A stretch of 58,166 bases of DNA. It comes from S015-6 sp964384945 (GTDB lineage Bacteria; Desulfobacterota; DSWW01). Positions 1-8,746 of this stretch are shown piece after piece. The position numbers and the translations under genes are program-made. Position 1 is the stretch's first letter; every line of letters starts with the position of its first letter. Where the stretch lies: contig CAYLMK010000029.1 in NCBI GenBank assembly GCA_964384945.1, forward strand, positions 1 through 58,166. Direction: 5' to 3'. The notes below the pieces were generated by a model that saw nothing but the letters and a program-made list of their open reading frames with translations, was not told the DNA's origin and ran no database searches.

Positions 1-2
1 CC

Positions 3-2906
3 TTTGCCGAGGATAACGGCCTCCTCCATCTCTTCTCCTCCACGGGCCGGCATGAAAGAACCGTGGATCAGGCCACCGGGACGACCCTGTTCACCTTCGG
101 CTATGACGGTGCGGATCGGCTCGTTTCCGTCACGGACCGGTTCGGAGCCGCAACGATCATCCAAAGAGATCTCGACGGAACGCCCACAGGAATCGTCTCT
201 CCGAACGGCCTCCAGACAGGCTTGACGTCGGATGCCAACGGTTACCTGATCCAGGTAACGCTCCCGGGTGGCGCTCCGTTCGCGTATCAGTACGACCCCG
301 CGGGGCTCCTGACCAGGGAAACCGACCCGAAAGGAAACGTGTTCGGCCACGAGTACGACGAAACCGGGAGGTTGATAGAAGCGACGGACGAGGAAGAGGG
401 GCAGTGGCAATTCTCGAAGGAGGCGGGTGAAGAGGGGACCGTCGTCTATGAACTGAGCACGGGCGAGGGGAACACAACCTCCTATCTGGATCACCTGGAC
501 GCTTCAGGCCAGCACACCTCCGTGATCAGCAGCCCCACAGGGGCGCAGACGCTGTTCAGCAGGTCCGCTGACGGACTTGCCGTGAACAAGACGCTTCCCT
601 GCGGGATGGATCTCGGTTTCGAGTATGCCACCGACTCCGAATATGGCTACAAATATGTGACCGAGATGCACGAAACGACCCCAGCCCCGCTGGAGCGGGT
701 CACCCTGAGGCAGAGGACCTATGAGGATACGAACCAGGACGACGTCCCGGACCTGATCACAGAGACGGTAACGGTCAATGGCAAGGCCACGACCTCGGTG
801 GATAGTACCCTTCAGGGGCAGCGGGTAACCACGTCTCCGGAGGTCAGGACCGTGACCGAGGCCTACAACCCGGCCACGCTCCTGACCTCGAGCGTGCAGA
901 TCCCGGGCCTGCACACCACGGGCTACGGGTACGACGGCCGGGGAAGGGTGACCTCCGTTACCACAAATGCCCGCCAGACCACCCTCACGTACAATGCCCA
1001 GGGCTTCCTCGCATCCGTGACGGACCCGGAGGAGGAGACGACGACCTACAGGTACGATGAAGTGGGACGCGTCACGGGAATCGACCCACCGGCAACCCCT
1101 CTCATCGAGTTCGAATACGACGACAACGGGAACATGACCGTGCTCACCACCCCCGGGGGAATCGATCACACGTTCGGGTACAGTGAGGTGAACCTCAACG
1201 AATCCTACACCACGCCGATGAGCGGCTCGTACGTCTTTACGTACGACAAGGACCGGCGGCTCACGGAGATCACGTTCCCTTCCACAAGGGCGATCCATTA
1301 CGTCTACGACAACATTCGCCTCGCCCAGATCCAGACCCCGGAGGGGAATGTCAACTACACGTACCTTTGCGACACCAAGGTGGGCGGCGTTGCCAAGGGC
1401 ACGGAGAGCGTGACCTACGGCTATGACGGCCCGCTGGTGACCTCGGAGATCCTTGCCGGAACGCTCGCCCAAATTCTCTCGTACACCTACGACAACGACT
1501 TCCTCGTGGACGGCTTCAACTATGCCGGAAGCCTCACGGCCTATGGGTACGATGATGACGGCCTGCTCACATCCTCCGGGCCCTTCTCCATCTCCCGGAA
1601 TGCGGGCAATGGGCTGCCCGAGGTCGTCACCGGAGGGACACTGAGCCTTGCCCGGTCCTTCAACGGCTACGGAGAGCCGGATGGCGAGGCCTTCACCGTA
1701 AATGGCACAGGCCTTGCTTCTTGGGAAGTAGGCTCCCGGGACCTTACGGGCCGGATTCTGACCCAGACAGAGACGATTTCCGGAACCGGCGAGGACTACG
1801 AATACACCTATGACCCGGCAGGAAGGCTTCGCACCGTGACCAGGGACAGCATCCTCGTGGAACAGTATCAGTACTGGCCGGACGGGACCCGCAGCTACGA
1901 GATGAACGCCTTAAGGGGCATCCCGGCAAGGACCTTTGACTACGACGATGGGAATCATCTGCTCACCGCAGGGGGCACCAGCTATCTGTACGATGTGGAC
2001 GGGTTCTTGACGGACAAGATCCAGGGGCTGGAGACCACGGAATACGTATATTCTTCCCGAGGAGAGCTTCTCGAGGTCGATCTTCCGGAAGGCACCGTCA
2101 TCGAGTACATCCATGATCCCCTGGGAAGAAGAATTGCCAAGAAGGTGGACGGCGTGATCGTCGAGAAGTACCTATGGCAGGGCTTGACCCGGCTCCTGGC
2201 CGTCTACGACGGAAACGATGCGCTCGTCATGCGGTTCGAGTACGCCGACGGTCGGATGCCGGTGGCGATGACGCGAAGCGGGACCACGTACTACCTCTCC
2301 TATGACCAAGTGGGCTCGTTGAGGCTGGTAGCTGACGCTTCCGGGAATGTGGCAAAGAGGATCAACTACGATTCCTTCGGAAACGTGATCGGGGATACCA
2401 ATCCGACATTCGAAGTGGCTTTCGGTTTTGCGGGCGGGTTGCACGACCGGGACACGGGGTTGGTGCGGTTCGGTTACCGGGACTATGATCCGGATGTCGG
2501 CCGCTGGACCGCAAAAGATCCCATCGGGTTCGGAGGCGGGGATACGGATCTCTACGGATACTGCCTCAATGATCCGGTGAATCGGGTCGACCCGAAGGGA
2601 CTTTGGTATATTGATGCAAATATGAACATAGGAAGCGGTGTCGGGATCACTGTGGGTCTTCAAATTGGCAATGACGGCTTATATGGCTACCTAGGAGGAG
2701 GGTTCATGACCCCGGGAGGCTCCCTCACCTATTCAGCCGACGATCCTTGTGAGGGTTTGCAAGCATCCATGCAAGGTGGATTTTGGGTTGGAGGGCAATG
2801 GGGCACAGGGTTCTCTAACGGAGACGATCGTTTCTCCGAGTATGGTTTTACGACTCCTGGAGGATCCATCACAGTCTACCAGGTGAAAAAGCTTTTCAAT
2901 TGGTAA
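3..2906 (+). CDS. RHS/YD-repeat protein, 5' end outside the window
   Basis: The frame is open to the left edge, so the start lies upstream and only about 967 residues are visible. The sequence is built from many YD repeats (variants of YDxxGRL, YGYDGRGR, YTYDPAGRL) that in this family wrap into a large beta-cage shell. About 100 residues from the end is the RHS core-associated signature (RFGYRDYDPDVGRW, then DPIG, LYGY and N-DPVNRVDPKG). The roughly 100 residues after it are a Gly/Thr-rich tail (for example GGGFMTPGGS) that I do not recognise. In RHS proteins that position holds the variable effector domain. The protein is probably surface-exposed or secreted. A small membrane protein follows 52 bases downstream, as expected for an immunity gene. 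The family call is secure; the toxin role is inference. Confidence 0.93.
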   Translation, partial: FAEDNGLLHLFSSTGRHERTVDQATGTTLFTFGYDGADRLVSVTDRFGAATIIQRDLDGTPTGIVSPNGLQTGLTSDANGYLIQVTLPGGAPFAYQYDPAGLLTRETDPKGNVFGHEYDETGRLIEATDEEEGQWQFSKEAGEEGTVVYELSTGEGNTTSYLDHLDASGQHTSVISSPTGAQTLFSRSADGLAVNKTLPCGMDLGFEYATDSEYGYKYVTEMHETTPAPLERVTLRQRTYEDTNQDDVPDLITETVTVNGKATTSVDSTLQGQRVTTSPEVRTVTEAYNPATLLTSSVQIPGLHTTGYGYDGRGRVTSVTTNARQTTLTYNAQGFLASVTDPEEETTTYRYDEVGRVTGIDPPATPLIEFEYDDNGNMTVLTTPGGIDHTFGYSEVNLNESYTTPMSGSYVFTYDKDRRLTEITFPSTRAIHYVYDNIRLAQIQTPEGNVNYTYLCDTKVGGVAKGTESVTYGYDGPLVTSEILAGTLAQILSYTYDNDFLVDGFNYAGSLTAYGYDDDGLLTSSGPFSISRNAGNGLPEVVTGGTLSLARSFNGYGEPDGEAFTVNGTGLASWEVGSRDLTGRILTQTETISGTGEDYEYTYDPAGRLRTVTRDSILVEQYQYWPDGTRSYEMNALRGIPARTFDYDDGNHLLTAGGTSYLYDVDGFLTDKIQGLETTEYVYSSRGELLEVDLPEGTVIEYIHDPLGRRIAKKVDGVIVEKYLWQGLTRLLAVYDGNDALVMRFEYADGRMPVAMTRSGTTYYLSYDQVGSLRLVADASGNVAKRINYDSFGNVIGDTNPTFEVAFGFAGGLHDRDTGLVRFGYRDYDPDVGRWTAKDPIGFGGGDTDLYGYCLNDPVNRVDPKGLWYIDANMNIGSGVGITVGLQIGNDGLYGYLGGGFMTPGGSLTYSADDPCEGLQASMQGGFWVGGQWGTGFSNGDDRFSEYGFTTPGGSITVYQVKKLFNW

Positions 2907-2958
2907 TGCTCACATCGATGATTGTAGGAGAAAGCACAGGGGAATCGGGGCGTTCCAT

Positions 2959-3162
2959 ATGACGAAATCAATAATAGCAGTCGCGTTGACAATTAGCGGG
3001 CTGTGGCTAGTTCTGTTCCACAAGCGTTATGCACATTTCACCGTGAAGGAACTCCACAGAATGGTTGGCATCAAATTCCCCGAAGTCGTGTATCGCACAT
3101 TCTATCTCTGCATAGGACTGGTATTTGCGGTCGGTGGGATACTTGGCCTTTTTAGCCTATGA
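2959..3162 (+). CDS. Small two-helix membrane protein, possible RHS immunity protein
   Basis: This is a 67-residue protein with two predicted membrane helices (about residues 5-22 and 46-66) joined by a basic, His-containing loop (HKRYAHFTVKELHR). It starts 52 bases after the RHS stop codon in the same direction, so the two are probably co-transcribed. I do not recognise the family. A small gene directly behind an RHS tail is usually its immunity protein. A membrane location would suit a toxin that acts at the inner membrane or from the periplasm, but nothing in the sequence proves this. Confidence 0.55.
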   Translation: MTKSIIAVALTISGLWLVLFHKRYAHFTVKELHRMVGIKFPEVVYRTFYLCIGLVFAVGGILGLFSL

Positions 3163-3288
3163 CAACGCCTCATCCGGACTTGACGCGGCTCAGTGGGCGA
3201 ATAGGGTCTTGTTCGCAACTCTGTGCGCCGCTAAGGCCGGTCAGCCTTCCCGCACGATACTGATAAGGTTTTGGCCGACGGGGTGACC

Positions 3289-3387
3289 GGGGTCAGGTCT
3301 CAGAATTCAACTCTTTCTTGAGTACCTGCTCCGTGGACCAGACTCGTACCTTTAGCCTCAGGTCGTGCCGATTGTAGAACCCTCAGG
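3289..3387. repeat. RAYT/REP-type terminal repeat, copy 1
   Basis: This roughly 100-base segment begins GGGGTCAGGTCTCAGAATTC and ends near the CCTCAGG at 3387. A diverged second copy lies at 4000-4103 in the same orientation. The GGGGTCAGGTCT motif is the kind of sequence found at the ends of REP-associated tyrosine transposase elements, and a transposase remnant reads into it on the minus strand. Confidence 0.7.
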
Positions 3388-3589
3388 AATATGTGGTTGT
3401 GGTTGCCCATGAAGGCCCATCCGCAGATCCGCCATCCCCTTTTTGTTGCCACGCGATCCAGCAACTGTGTCCATGAGTGGCGATCGAGATCGTTTCGGAC
3501 GATCTCCGACGCTCCAAACCCCCGGAGACGACGTGGCAGATGCCGTCAGGGATGCGTAGCAGAGATAACGCCGAGAGCAATGACCGCAC
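3300..3589 (-). pseudogene. Degenerate REP-associated tyrosine (Y1) transposase fragment
   Basis: Minus-strand translation starts with RIPDGICHVVS-GGLERR. One frameshift near the GGLERR codons then leads into NDLDRHSWTQLLDRVATKR and GWAFMGNHNHIFLRVLQS, ending at a stop inside repeat copy 1. The order YHVVSRGLER, then LLxRVA, then the HxH motif (GNHNHIF) is that of Y1_Tnp/RAYT transposases, single-strand HUH nucleases that act on REP hairpins. The catalytic-tyrosine region is missing and the frame is broken, so this is a remnant. Its tail shares LQSARPE and a terminal EF with the tail at 4011-4103. Confidence 0.75.
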
Positions 3590-3903
3590 ATAAGGATCGG
3601 GGCTTTCGTTTTACGCTTTTTTGCGTACAGCCCTACCCTATCCGGTGGTGGCTTTTTTCTTCAGTTGCCTGCGTTCGATGAAGGCATCGAGTTCCGACCG
3701 GCCAAAAAGTTCACGAGTTGGACAACGTCCCCCTTTACCTATCGCGACGCCCTCCTCGGTCGGGTTTGCCCGGGCCGGGGTCTGGCCGGGCAGGCGGAAA
3801 TGGGGTATCCTGCCCGCTTCGGGCGCTTGTCCGATCGTTTCCGGCGGAAGGGGGACTCGATGCGAAGCATATGCAGGGGAGACCACAGCAAGAAAAGGGG
3901 GGG

Positions 3904-3999
3904 GTGCCGCGGGCCGCATTCCCTTTCCTCCTCCTCTGGGCCCTCGCCTATGCAGGATGCAGGCAGGAACAGGCGGGGAGCGATGTTCAGGGGCTAACG
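3904..3999 (+). pseudogene. Cut-off N-terminus of a putative lipoprotein
   Basis: A GTG at 3904 preceded by AAAAGGGGGG opens a short frame with a hydrophobic stretch and a Cys (AAFPFLLLWALAYAGC), followed by polar residues (RQEQAGSD). That is the layout of a lipoprotein signal, although the residue at -3 is Tyr, so the lipobox is imperfect. The frame then runs directly into repeat copy 2 and loses any resemblance to a gene. A lipoprotein gene interrupted by the repeat is the simplest reading. An in-frame ATG at 3871 is an alternative start. Confidence 0.35.
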
Positions 4000-4103
4000 G
4001 GGGTCAAGTCTCAGAATTCATCTTTTTTTGGAGTTCCTTGTTCAAGGTCCAGACCTGTTCCTTTTCCTTCAATCTCAGGTCGTGCCGATTGAAGGACCGT
4101 CAG
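4000..4103. repeat. RAYT/REP-type terminal repeat, copy 2
   Basis: This is the diverged second copy of the element at 3289-3387: GGGGTCAAGTCTCAGAATTC, then TCAGGTCGTGCCGATTG. On the minus strand (4011-4103) it encodes the tail of the same kind of transposase (VLQSARPE, GTGLDLEQGT, KKDEF, stop), ending at the same relative position as copy 1. Only the 3' end of that element survives here. An IS3-type fragment begins directly after it. Confidence 0.65.
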
Positions 4104-4508
4104 GTGGCCACGTTGCAATGGCTCGGGATCGTTTCGTCTTTCAGCCAGCCCGGGGTCAGCGACGACAATCCCTATTCCGAGGCGCTGTTTCGGACCCTGA
4201 AGTACAGGCCGGATTATCCTCGCAGGCCCTTTGAGACGATCGTGGAAGCACGGCAATGGGTTCGATGGTTCGTCAGGTGGTACAACGCGGAGCATCTTCA
4301 CCGTGCGATACGGTTCGTGACGCCGGACGATCGGCACTTTGGCAGGGAGCCGGAGATCCTGGAGAGACGGCGGTGTGTGTATGAAAAGGCTCGCAGGCGG
4401 CATCCGGAACGATGGTCGGGTTCGATACGTTATTGGGAACCGGTGGGTGCGGTCTGGTTGAACCCGCAAGACAGGGTCCAGGGAATCGAACAGAAGTTGG
4501 CTGCGTGA
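4104..4508 (+). pseudogene. C-terminal fragment of an IS3-family transposase (OrfB)
   Basis: About 134 residues match the end of the IS3-type integrase core: a PGVSDDNPYSEALFRTLKYR block carrying the last Glu of the DDE triad, then VRWFVRWYNAEHLHRAIRFV and ERRRCVYEKARRRHPERW. The first two catalytic Asp residues and the N-terminal half are absent, and the upstream sequence is RAYT repeat. The fragment is therefore inactive. Its stop at 4506-4508 looks like the natural end of the original gene. Confidence 0.85.
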
Positions 4509-4780
4509 AAGAGCGGGAAGACCGGCACCGGGGTTGAAACGACCGGATCATCCGAAGAAGGGAAATCAGGGGATACCTATGGTATGGGCAGGGTCAAGAT
4601 CGGCCATTGTAGGCAATCCTCGTGAGCCTGTTTTCCGGCATCCGCTGCCCAAATGGCTCCCGGAGAAGATTTCAGGCCAAAATTGTCTTTCAACGACCAA
4701 TGGTCCGCATCTCTTACGGCGATCTCCGGATCGACTGCGGAACGAAATTCATTTCAGTTCTTGCGACAACTATCTTGACA

Positions 4781-5070
4781 CCCGCCGTCCGGCCCATGTA
4801 TCACTGGACTGAGCAGCGGATCCGGGCTCATGTGTTTATCTGCGTCATGGCCTTGCAGATGCAACGGGCCATGCGGTCTCGCCTATCCAAGAGCGAGCTT
4901 TCTGTGGAGCCGGCCATTCAGCGATTACAGACTCTGAAGGCAGGAACCCTGGAAACGCCGGGGGGAACCACCAAGTATCTGGCTGCCTTGCAGGACAAGC
5001 ACAAGGAGGTCTTCGAGCAGCTTCAGCTGCCTTTTCCGAAGCTCAACACCTGGAAGCAGCTGCCTTGTAG
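4781..5070 (+). pseudogene. C-terminal fragment of an IS1634-family transposase
   Basis: In frame are VRPMYHWTEQRIRAHVFICV, a block typical of the end of IS1634/IS4-type DDE transposases, and then KYLAALQDKHKEVFEQLQLP followed by FPKL, their usual C-terminus. There is no N-terminal part and no start, so this is a remnant. Weakly similar-looking sequence from about 4620 to 4780 could belong to the same element but is too degraded to claim. Confidence 0.75.
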
Positions 5071-5504
5071 TACGAGAAATCCGACCCTGTTCTCTCTAAC
5101 CCATGGAAAAACCAACTTTCCTGTCTTCTCAACTGTCAAACTCGCTGATTCTCACCTGGGATCCCATGGTCATGGACCCGACCTGTCCCCTCGCGGTCCC
5201 GGACTCGATCCTTTCGGCGACGCTGAGAACCTTGCTCAGAAAGGCGGTGTAGACCGGCCTTTCGACGAAGCAGAACTCGACCCCCGTGCACGGCCGGAGT
5301 TGAAGAAGGACCCCCAGACGATCGCGGCGATTCCCATGAGTACGGAGGCAATCCTCAGGATCGCCTCTCCGTGCCTGCGCCATAACTCACGTAACAAGGC
5401 CTCCTCCCCTTGCCCAACGATCGGCCCATCGTAGAGCGGGGAGACCGGACATGCAAGTGCCGCCGCGGCGGGAACGGATTCCGGATGCCTGTTTGCCGAC
5501 CAGA
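5071..5504. other. Non-coding stretch between element remnants
   Basis: I see no intact gene here. A minus-strand open stretch (about 5236-5440) encodes a plausible single membrane helix (ILRIASVLMGIAAIVWGSFF) preceded by GEEALLRELWRRHGE. It has no usable start codon with a ribosome site next to it, so it is left as an unassigned remnant. Confidence 0.4.
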
Positions 5505-5654
5505 GTGGTTCAGAACTCCGCAACCCGCCAGACATTGAAAGAGGAGGAACTCATGGAAAGCCTTCGAGTGACTCTCCGAGAGGCGCTGGAATTCAACAGA
5601 CAAGATGCATTGTGCGCTGCGGGCAAGGACTTTCAAGAACAGCCCATCGCAATA
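5505..5654 (+). pseudogene. hicB: hicB antitoxin remnant (C-terminal end)
   Basis: The in-frame segment EELMESLRVTLREALEFNRQ, then DAL, then DFQEQPIAI, is the usual C-terminus of HicB-type antitoxins that precede a HicA gene. The conserved N-terminal half is not recognisable upstream. The expected stop codon is gone: the codons read ATA GGA where ATA TGA would give the normal ATGA junction with hicA. See the finding on position 5655. Non-functional. Confidence 0.7.
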
Positions 5655-5790
5655 GGAAGCGAAGTGCGTTCCTCAAGCATCTTCGTTCACACGGTTGCAG
5701 GCTTCTCCGAGAGGGGGGTCGCCATTCCTGGTGGTACAATCCGGAATTGAACAAGAGGTCTTCCGTTCCAAGACATTCGCAACCTCCTAG
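5654..5790 (+). pseudogene. hicA: hicA toxin remnant without start codon and with frameshifted end
   Basis: The frame encodes RKRSAFLKHLRSHGCRLLRE, then GGRHSWWYNPELNKRSSVPRH. This is the HicA mRNA-interferase fold, with its double-stranded-RNA-binding-like helix and the catalytic His in GGRHS. The position of the initiator Met is AGG (5654-5656) instead of ATG. After VPRH the expected C-terminal helix (a RNLLA-type sequence) is found only in another frame, so there is also a frameshift near 5775. The remnant runs into the 3' end of the convergent atpC. The gene is dead by two lesions. Confidence 0.75.
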
Positions 5791-6188
5791 CGCTGGCCCC
5801 CCACTTCGCTGCATGCCCTCTTCCACCGTAGCTGCTGCTGCCAATCGGCATAGCCCTCGTCCTCGGGCTGCAGCGCACGCGACTCGAGTTCCTCCAGCTC
5901 CTTGCCGACGGCCGCCATGTCAAGTTCATCCGCATAGACCGCATCGTCAAGAAGCACTGTCACCCTGTCGCCTGTGACCTCGGCAAAGCCTCCGGCCGCT
6001 GCCATGAGCTTCTCGCCGCTCTCGTTTCGATAGATGAGGCGGCCGGCAGTGAGTTCGGCCAGCATGTCTGCGTGGCCCGGCAGGACACCGAACTCCCCGA
6101 GCACGCCGGGGGCGACCAGCTCCCGAACGGGTCCGCTGAAGAGCTTCCGCTCCGGGGTTACGAGGTCCAGAACAAATGTATCGGCCAT
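5787..6188 (-). CDS. atpC: F1F0 ATP synthase subunit epsilon
   Basis: This is a 133-residue epsilon subunit of F1, part of the central stalk that links the gamma subunit to the c ring and can inhibit ATP hydrolysis. The N-terminal beta-sandwich shows the family pattern LDLVTPERKLFSGPV, VAPGVLGEFGVLPGHADML and AAGGFAEVTGDRVTVL. The C-terminus holds the two-helix domain. The ATG at 6188 (MADTFVLD) is preferred over a start 12 codons earlier because GAGAGG precedes it and it matches the usual N-terminus. It is the last gene of the minus-strand F1 operon, separated from atpD by a 194-base repeat-bearing gap. Its final residues and stop lie against the hicA remnant, so the end may have been altered. 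Confidence 0.95.
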   Translation of the reverse strand: MADTFVLDLVTPERKLFSGPVRELVAPGVLGEFGVLPGHADMLAELTAGRLIYRNESGEKLMAAAGGFAEVTGDRVTVLLDDAVYADELDMAAVGKELEELESRALQPEDEGYADWQQQLRWKRACSEVGGQR

Positions 6189-6254
6189 TTCTTGCCTCTC
6201 CGTGTCAGGCTTCGTCGAAGCCAACTTCTGCGTTTTAAGGTATACGGAAAGCCT

Positions 6255-6364
6255 GGCTGTCAGGCGTTAGCTAGCAGCCCTCCTTCCCCCGCCCCGATGG
6301 TTTCCGTTGGGGCCTGGTCCGGAGCTAAGAGCTGAAGGCCAACAGCTGACGGACAATGGCTCAC
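6255..6364. repeat. Dispersed palindromic intergenic element, copy 1
   Basis: The gap between atpD and atpC starts with GGCTGTCAGGCGTTAG and ends with GGAGCTAAGAG, CCAACAGCTGAC. A related element of about the same length lies at 14440-14558 (GGCTATCAGCCGTTAG at the start, GGGAGCTAAATGCCAACAGC near the end). The outer parts are imperfect inverted repeats of each other. It sits inside an operon, so it will be transcribed and may fold. Confidence 0.5.
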
Positions 6365-6382
6365 GGCTTTTCCATTGATCCG

Positions 6383-7789
6383 CTACGCCATGAGCCTCTC
6401 GGCCTTCTGCTGCACCTCTTCGATCGTGCCCACCATGTAGAAGGCCTGCTCCGGCAGGTCGTCGTGCTTGCCTTCCACGATCTCCTTGAATCCCTTGACC
6501 GTATCCTCCATCTTCACGTACTTTCCCTGCGTGCCGGTGAAGGCCTCGGCCACGAAGAAGGGCTGGCTCAAGAAGCGCTGGATCTTCCTCGCGCGGGCCA
6601 CGAGCATCTTGTCGTCCTCGGAAAGCTCGTCCATACCGAGGATGGCGATGATGTCCTGAAGGTCCTTGTACCTCTGCAGGATCCGCTGCACCTCGCGGGC
6701 GACGAGATAGTGTTCCATGCCCAGGACGTCGGGGTCGAGAATCCGGGAGGTCGAATCCAGCGGGTCCACGGCCGGATAGATCCCCAGTTCGGCGATCTGC
6801 CGTGAGAGCACGGTGGTGGCGTCCAGGTGGGCGAAGGTGGTGGCCGGAGCCGGGTCGGTCAGGTCATCGGCGGGGACGTAGATGGCCTGCACCGAGGTGA
6901 TCGACCCCTTCTTGGTCGACGTGATCCGCTCCTGAAGCTCGCCCAGGTCCGTGGACAGGGTCGGCTGGTACCCCACGGCAGAGGGCATGCGGCCGAGCAG
7001 GGCGGAAACCTCGGAGTTGGCCTGGGTGAAGCGGAAGATGTTGTCGATGAAGAGCAGCACGTCCTGCCCCTCGTCGTCACGGAAATACTCCGCAACGGTG
7101 AGGGCCGAGAGCCCCACCCGGGCTCGCGCGCCGGGCGGCTCGTTCATCTGCCCGTAAACGAGGGCGGTCTTTTCCAGCACCCCGGACTCCTTCATCTCGA
7201 GCCAGAGGTCGTTCCCCTCGCGGGTTCTCTCTCCCACGCCGCCGAAGACCGAATAGCCCCCGTGATGCATGGCGATGTTGTGGATCATCTCCATGATGAT
7301 GACCGTCTTGCCCACGCCGGCGCCGCCGAAGAGCCCGATCTTCCCGCCCCTGGCGTACGGCTCGAGAAGATCGATCACCTTCACGCCCGTCTCGAGCGCC
7401 TGGACGCGGGTGTCCTGCTCGGTGAAGGCCGGCTTCTCACGGTGGATCGGGTAACGCTTCTGCGTGACGACGGGCCCCATCTCGTCCACCGGATCGCCGA
7501 CCACATTGAGAATCCTCCCGAGGACCTCTTTGCCGACCGGCATGGTGATCACGTTTCCGGTATCCTTCACAGGCATCCCCCGGACCAGCCCCTCGGTCGA
7601 GTCCATGGCGACACAGCGAACCGTATTCTCCCCCAGGTGCTGCGCCACCTCGAGGACGAGGTTGCCCTCCCTGTCGCTGATGGACGGATTCGTCAGTGTG
7701 AGCGCATTGTGGATGGAGGGCAGATTCCCGGATTCGAACTCCACGTCCACCACCGCGCTGATGACTTGCGTGACCTTTCCCACTTCCAT
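6383..7789 (-). CDS. atpD: F1F0 ATP synthase subunit beta
   Basis: This 468-residue catalytic beta subunit of F1 binds and interconverts ADP and ATP at the alpha/beta interface. It shows the N-terminal barrel (MEVGKVTQVISAVVDVEF), the P-loop GGAGVGKT near residue 155, the GERTREGNDL segment with the catalytic Glu, the LLFIDNIFRF Walker B, and the DELSEDDK block (equivalent of the DELSEEDK motif). Length and motifs are normal. It sits third from last in the order atpF'-F-H-A-G-D-C, 78 bases behind atpG. Confidence 0.98.
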   Translation of the reverse strand: MEVGKVTQVISAVVDVEFESGNLPSIHNALTLTNPSISDREGNLVLEVAQHLGENTVRCVAMDSTEGLVRGMPVKDTGNVITMPVGKEVLGRILNVVGDPVDEMGPVVTQKRYPIHREKPAFTEQDTRVQALETGVKVIDLLEPYARGGKIGLFGGAGVGKTVIIMEMIHNIAMHHGGYSVFGGVGERTREGNDLWLEMKESGVLEKTALVYGQMNEPPGARARVGLSALTVAEYFRDDEGQDVLLFIDNIFRFTQANSEVSALLGRMPSAVGYQPTLSTDLGELQERITSTKKGSITSVQAIYVPADDLTDPAPATTFAHLDATTVLSRQIAELGIYPAVDPLDSTSRILDPDVLGMEHYLVAREVQRILQRYKDLQDIIAILGMDELSEDDKMLVARARKIQRFLSQPFFVAEAFTGTQGKYVKMEDTVKGFKEIVEGKHDDLPEQAFYMVGTIEEVQQKAERLMA

Positions 7790-7867
7790 GGACGGACTCC
7801 TTCTCGAGTAATTTCGCTTCCTCTATCGATTGTTTCTGCTCTTCTATCGTATCGGTCTTCCGACGAT

Positions 7868-8746
7868 TCAGCGCAGTGCCTCCGCACCGTTCACGATATC
7901 CATCAGTTCCTTGGTGATCGCCGCCTGCCGGGCCCTGTTGAAGCTGAGCGTCAGTCTCTCGATCATCTCCTTGGCATTGCTCGTCGCGCTATCCATGGCC
8001 GTCATCCTTGCGGCGAACTCGCTGGTCTGCGCCTCGAGCATAATCCAGAAAAGCCGGACCTCCACGTACCGCGGCAGGAGCCTCTCGAGCAGCGCCTCCC
8101 GGGAAGGCTCGTAAATGGCGTCGCCGGCCTCCGGCCTCTGCGCCGCCCCCGCTGCCTCCCTCTGTTTGAGGGGCAGGAGGGGCAGGAAGACGGCCCTCTG
8201 GGTCATGACGGATTGGAACTGGGTGAACATGACCCCCACCTCGTCCGCCTCTCCGGAAAGGAAGGACCCCACCAGGTCTTTGGCCACCCGCCTCGTCACA
8301 TCGAACTGCGGCCTTCCGGGAAACAGATGGGTCCGGGTCTGCCGGACGGTCACATCCCTGCGCTTGTAGAAATCCCTCGCCTTCTGGCCGATGAGGTAGA
8401 GGGAGATCGACTCGTAGACTCCTTTGTTCTCCGCGAGGAAATCCCTTGTCTTTCGAAACAGGTTGGTGTTGAGCCCGCCGCAGAGCCCCCTGTCGGAGCT
8501 CACGACGACCAGCTCCATTTTTCGGGGCCCGGGCCTCTCCTCCAGAAGGGGATGCGTTCCCGACCCCATCTTTCCGGCGAGCTGGCCCACGACCTGATCC
8601 ATCTTCTCCGCATAGGGGCGGGTGCTTTCCAGGGCCTCCTGCATTCTTCGGAGCCTGGCCGCCGCGACCATCTGCATGGCCTTGGTGATCTGCGCGGTCT
8701 TCTTTACGCTCTGAATGCGTCTTCGTATATCCCGTAATGTCGCCAT
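7868..8746 (-). CDS. atpG: F1F0 ATP synthase subunit gamma
   Basis: This 292-residue gamma subunit is the rotating coiled-coil shaft of F1. The N-terminus MATLRDIRRRIQSVKKTAQI and TKAMQMVAAARLRR and the C-terminal helix (ATSNAKEMIERLTLSFNRAR, ITKELMDIVNGAEA) are the two conserved halves of the shaft. The central SSDRGLCGGLNTN motif is present. The start at 8746 is chosen because it gives the family N-terminus; an upstream in-frame start would add 34 unrelated residues. It lies between atpA and atpD. Confidence 0.97.
   Translation of the reverse strand: MATLRDIRRRIQSVKKTAQITKAMQMVAAARLRRMQEALESTRPYAEKMDQVVGQLAGKMGSGTHPLLEERPGPRKMELVVVSSDRGLCGGLNTNLFRKTRDFLAENKGVYESISLYLIGQKARDFYKRRDVTVRQTRTHLFPGRPQFDVTRRVAKDLVGSFLSGEADEVGVMFTQFQSVMTQRAVFLPLLPLKQREAAGAAQRPEAGDAIYEPSREALLERLLPRYVEVRLFWIMLEAQTSEFAARMTAMDSATSNAKEMIERLTLSFNRARQAAITKELMDIVNGAEALR

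Noticed and set aside
5236..5535. Minus-strand frame with a membrane helix
   Set aside because: The only start lies far upstream in unlike sequence, there is no ribosome site near the plausible N-terminus, and it overlaps the hicB remnant.
6827..8737. Long open frame on the plus strand opposite atpD and atpG
   Set aside because: Antisense to secure ATP synthase genes, rich in His/Arg/Gly, no domain recognisable.
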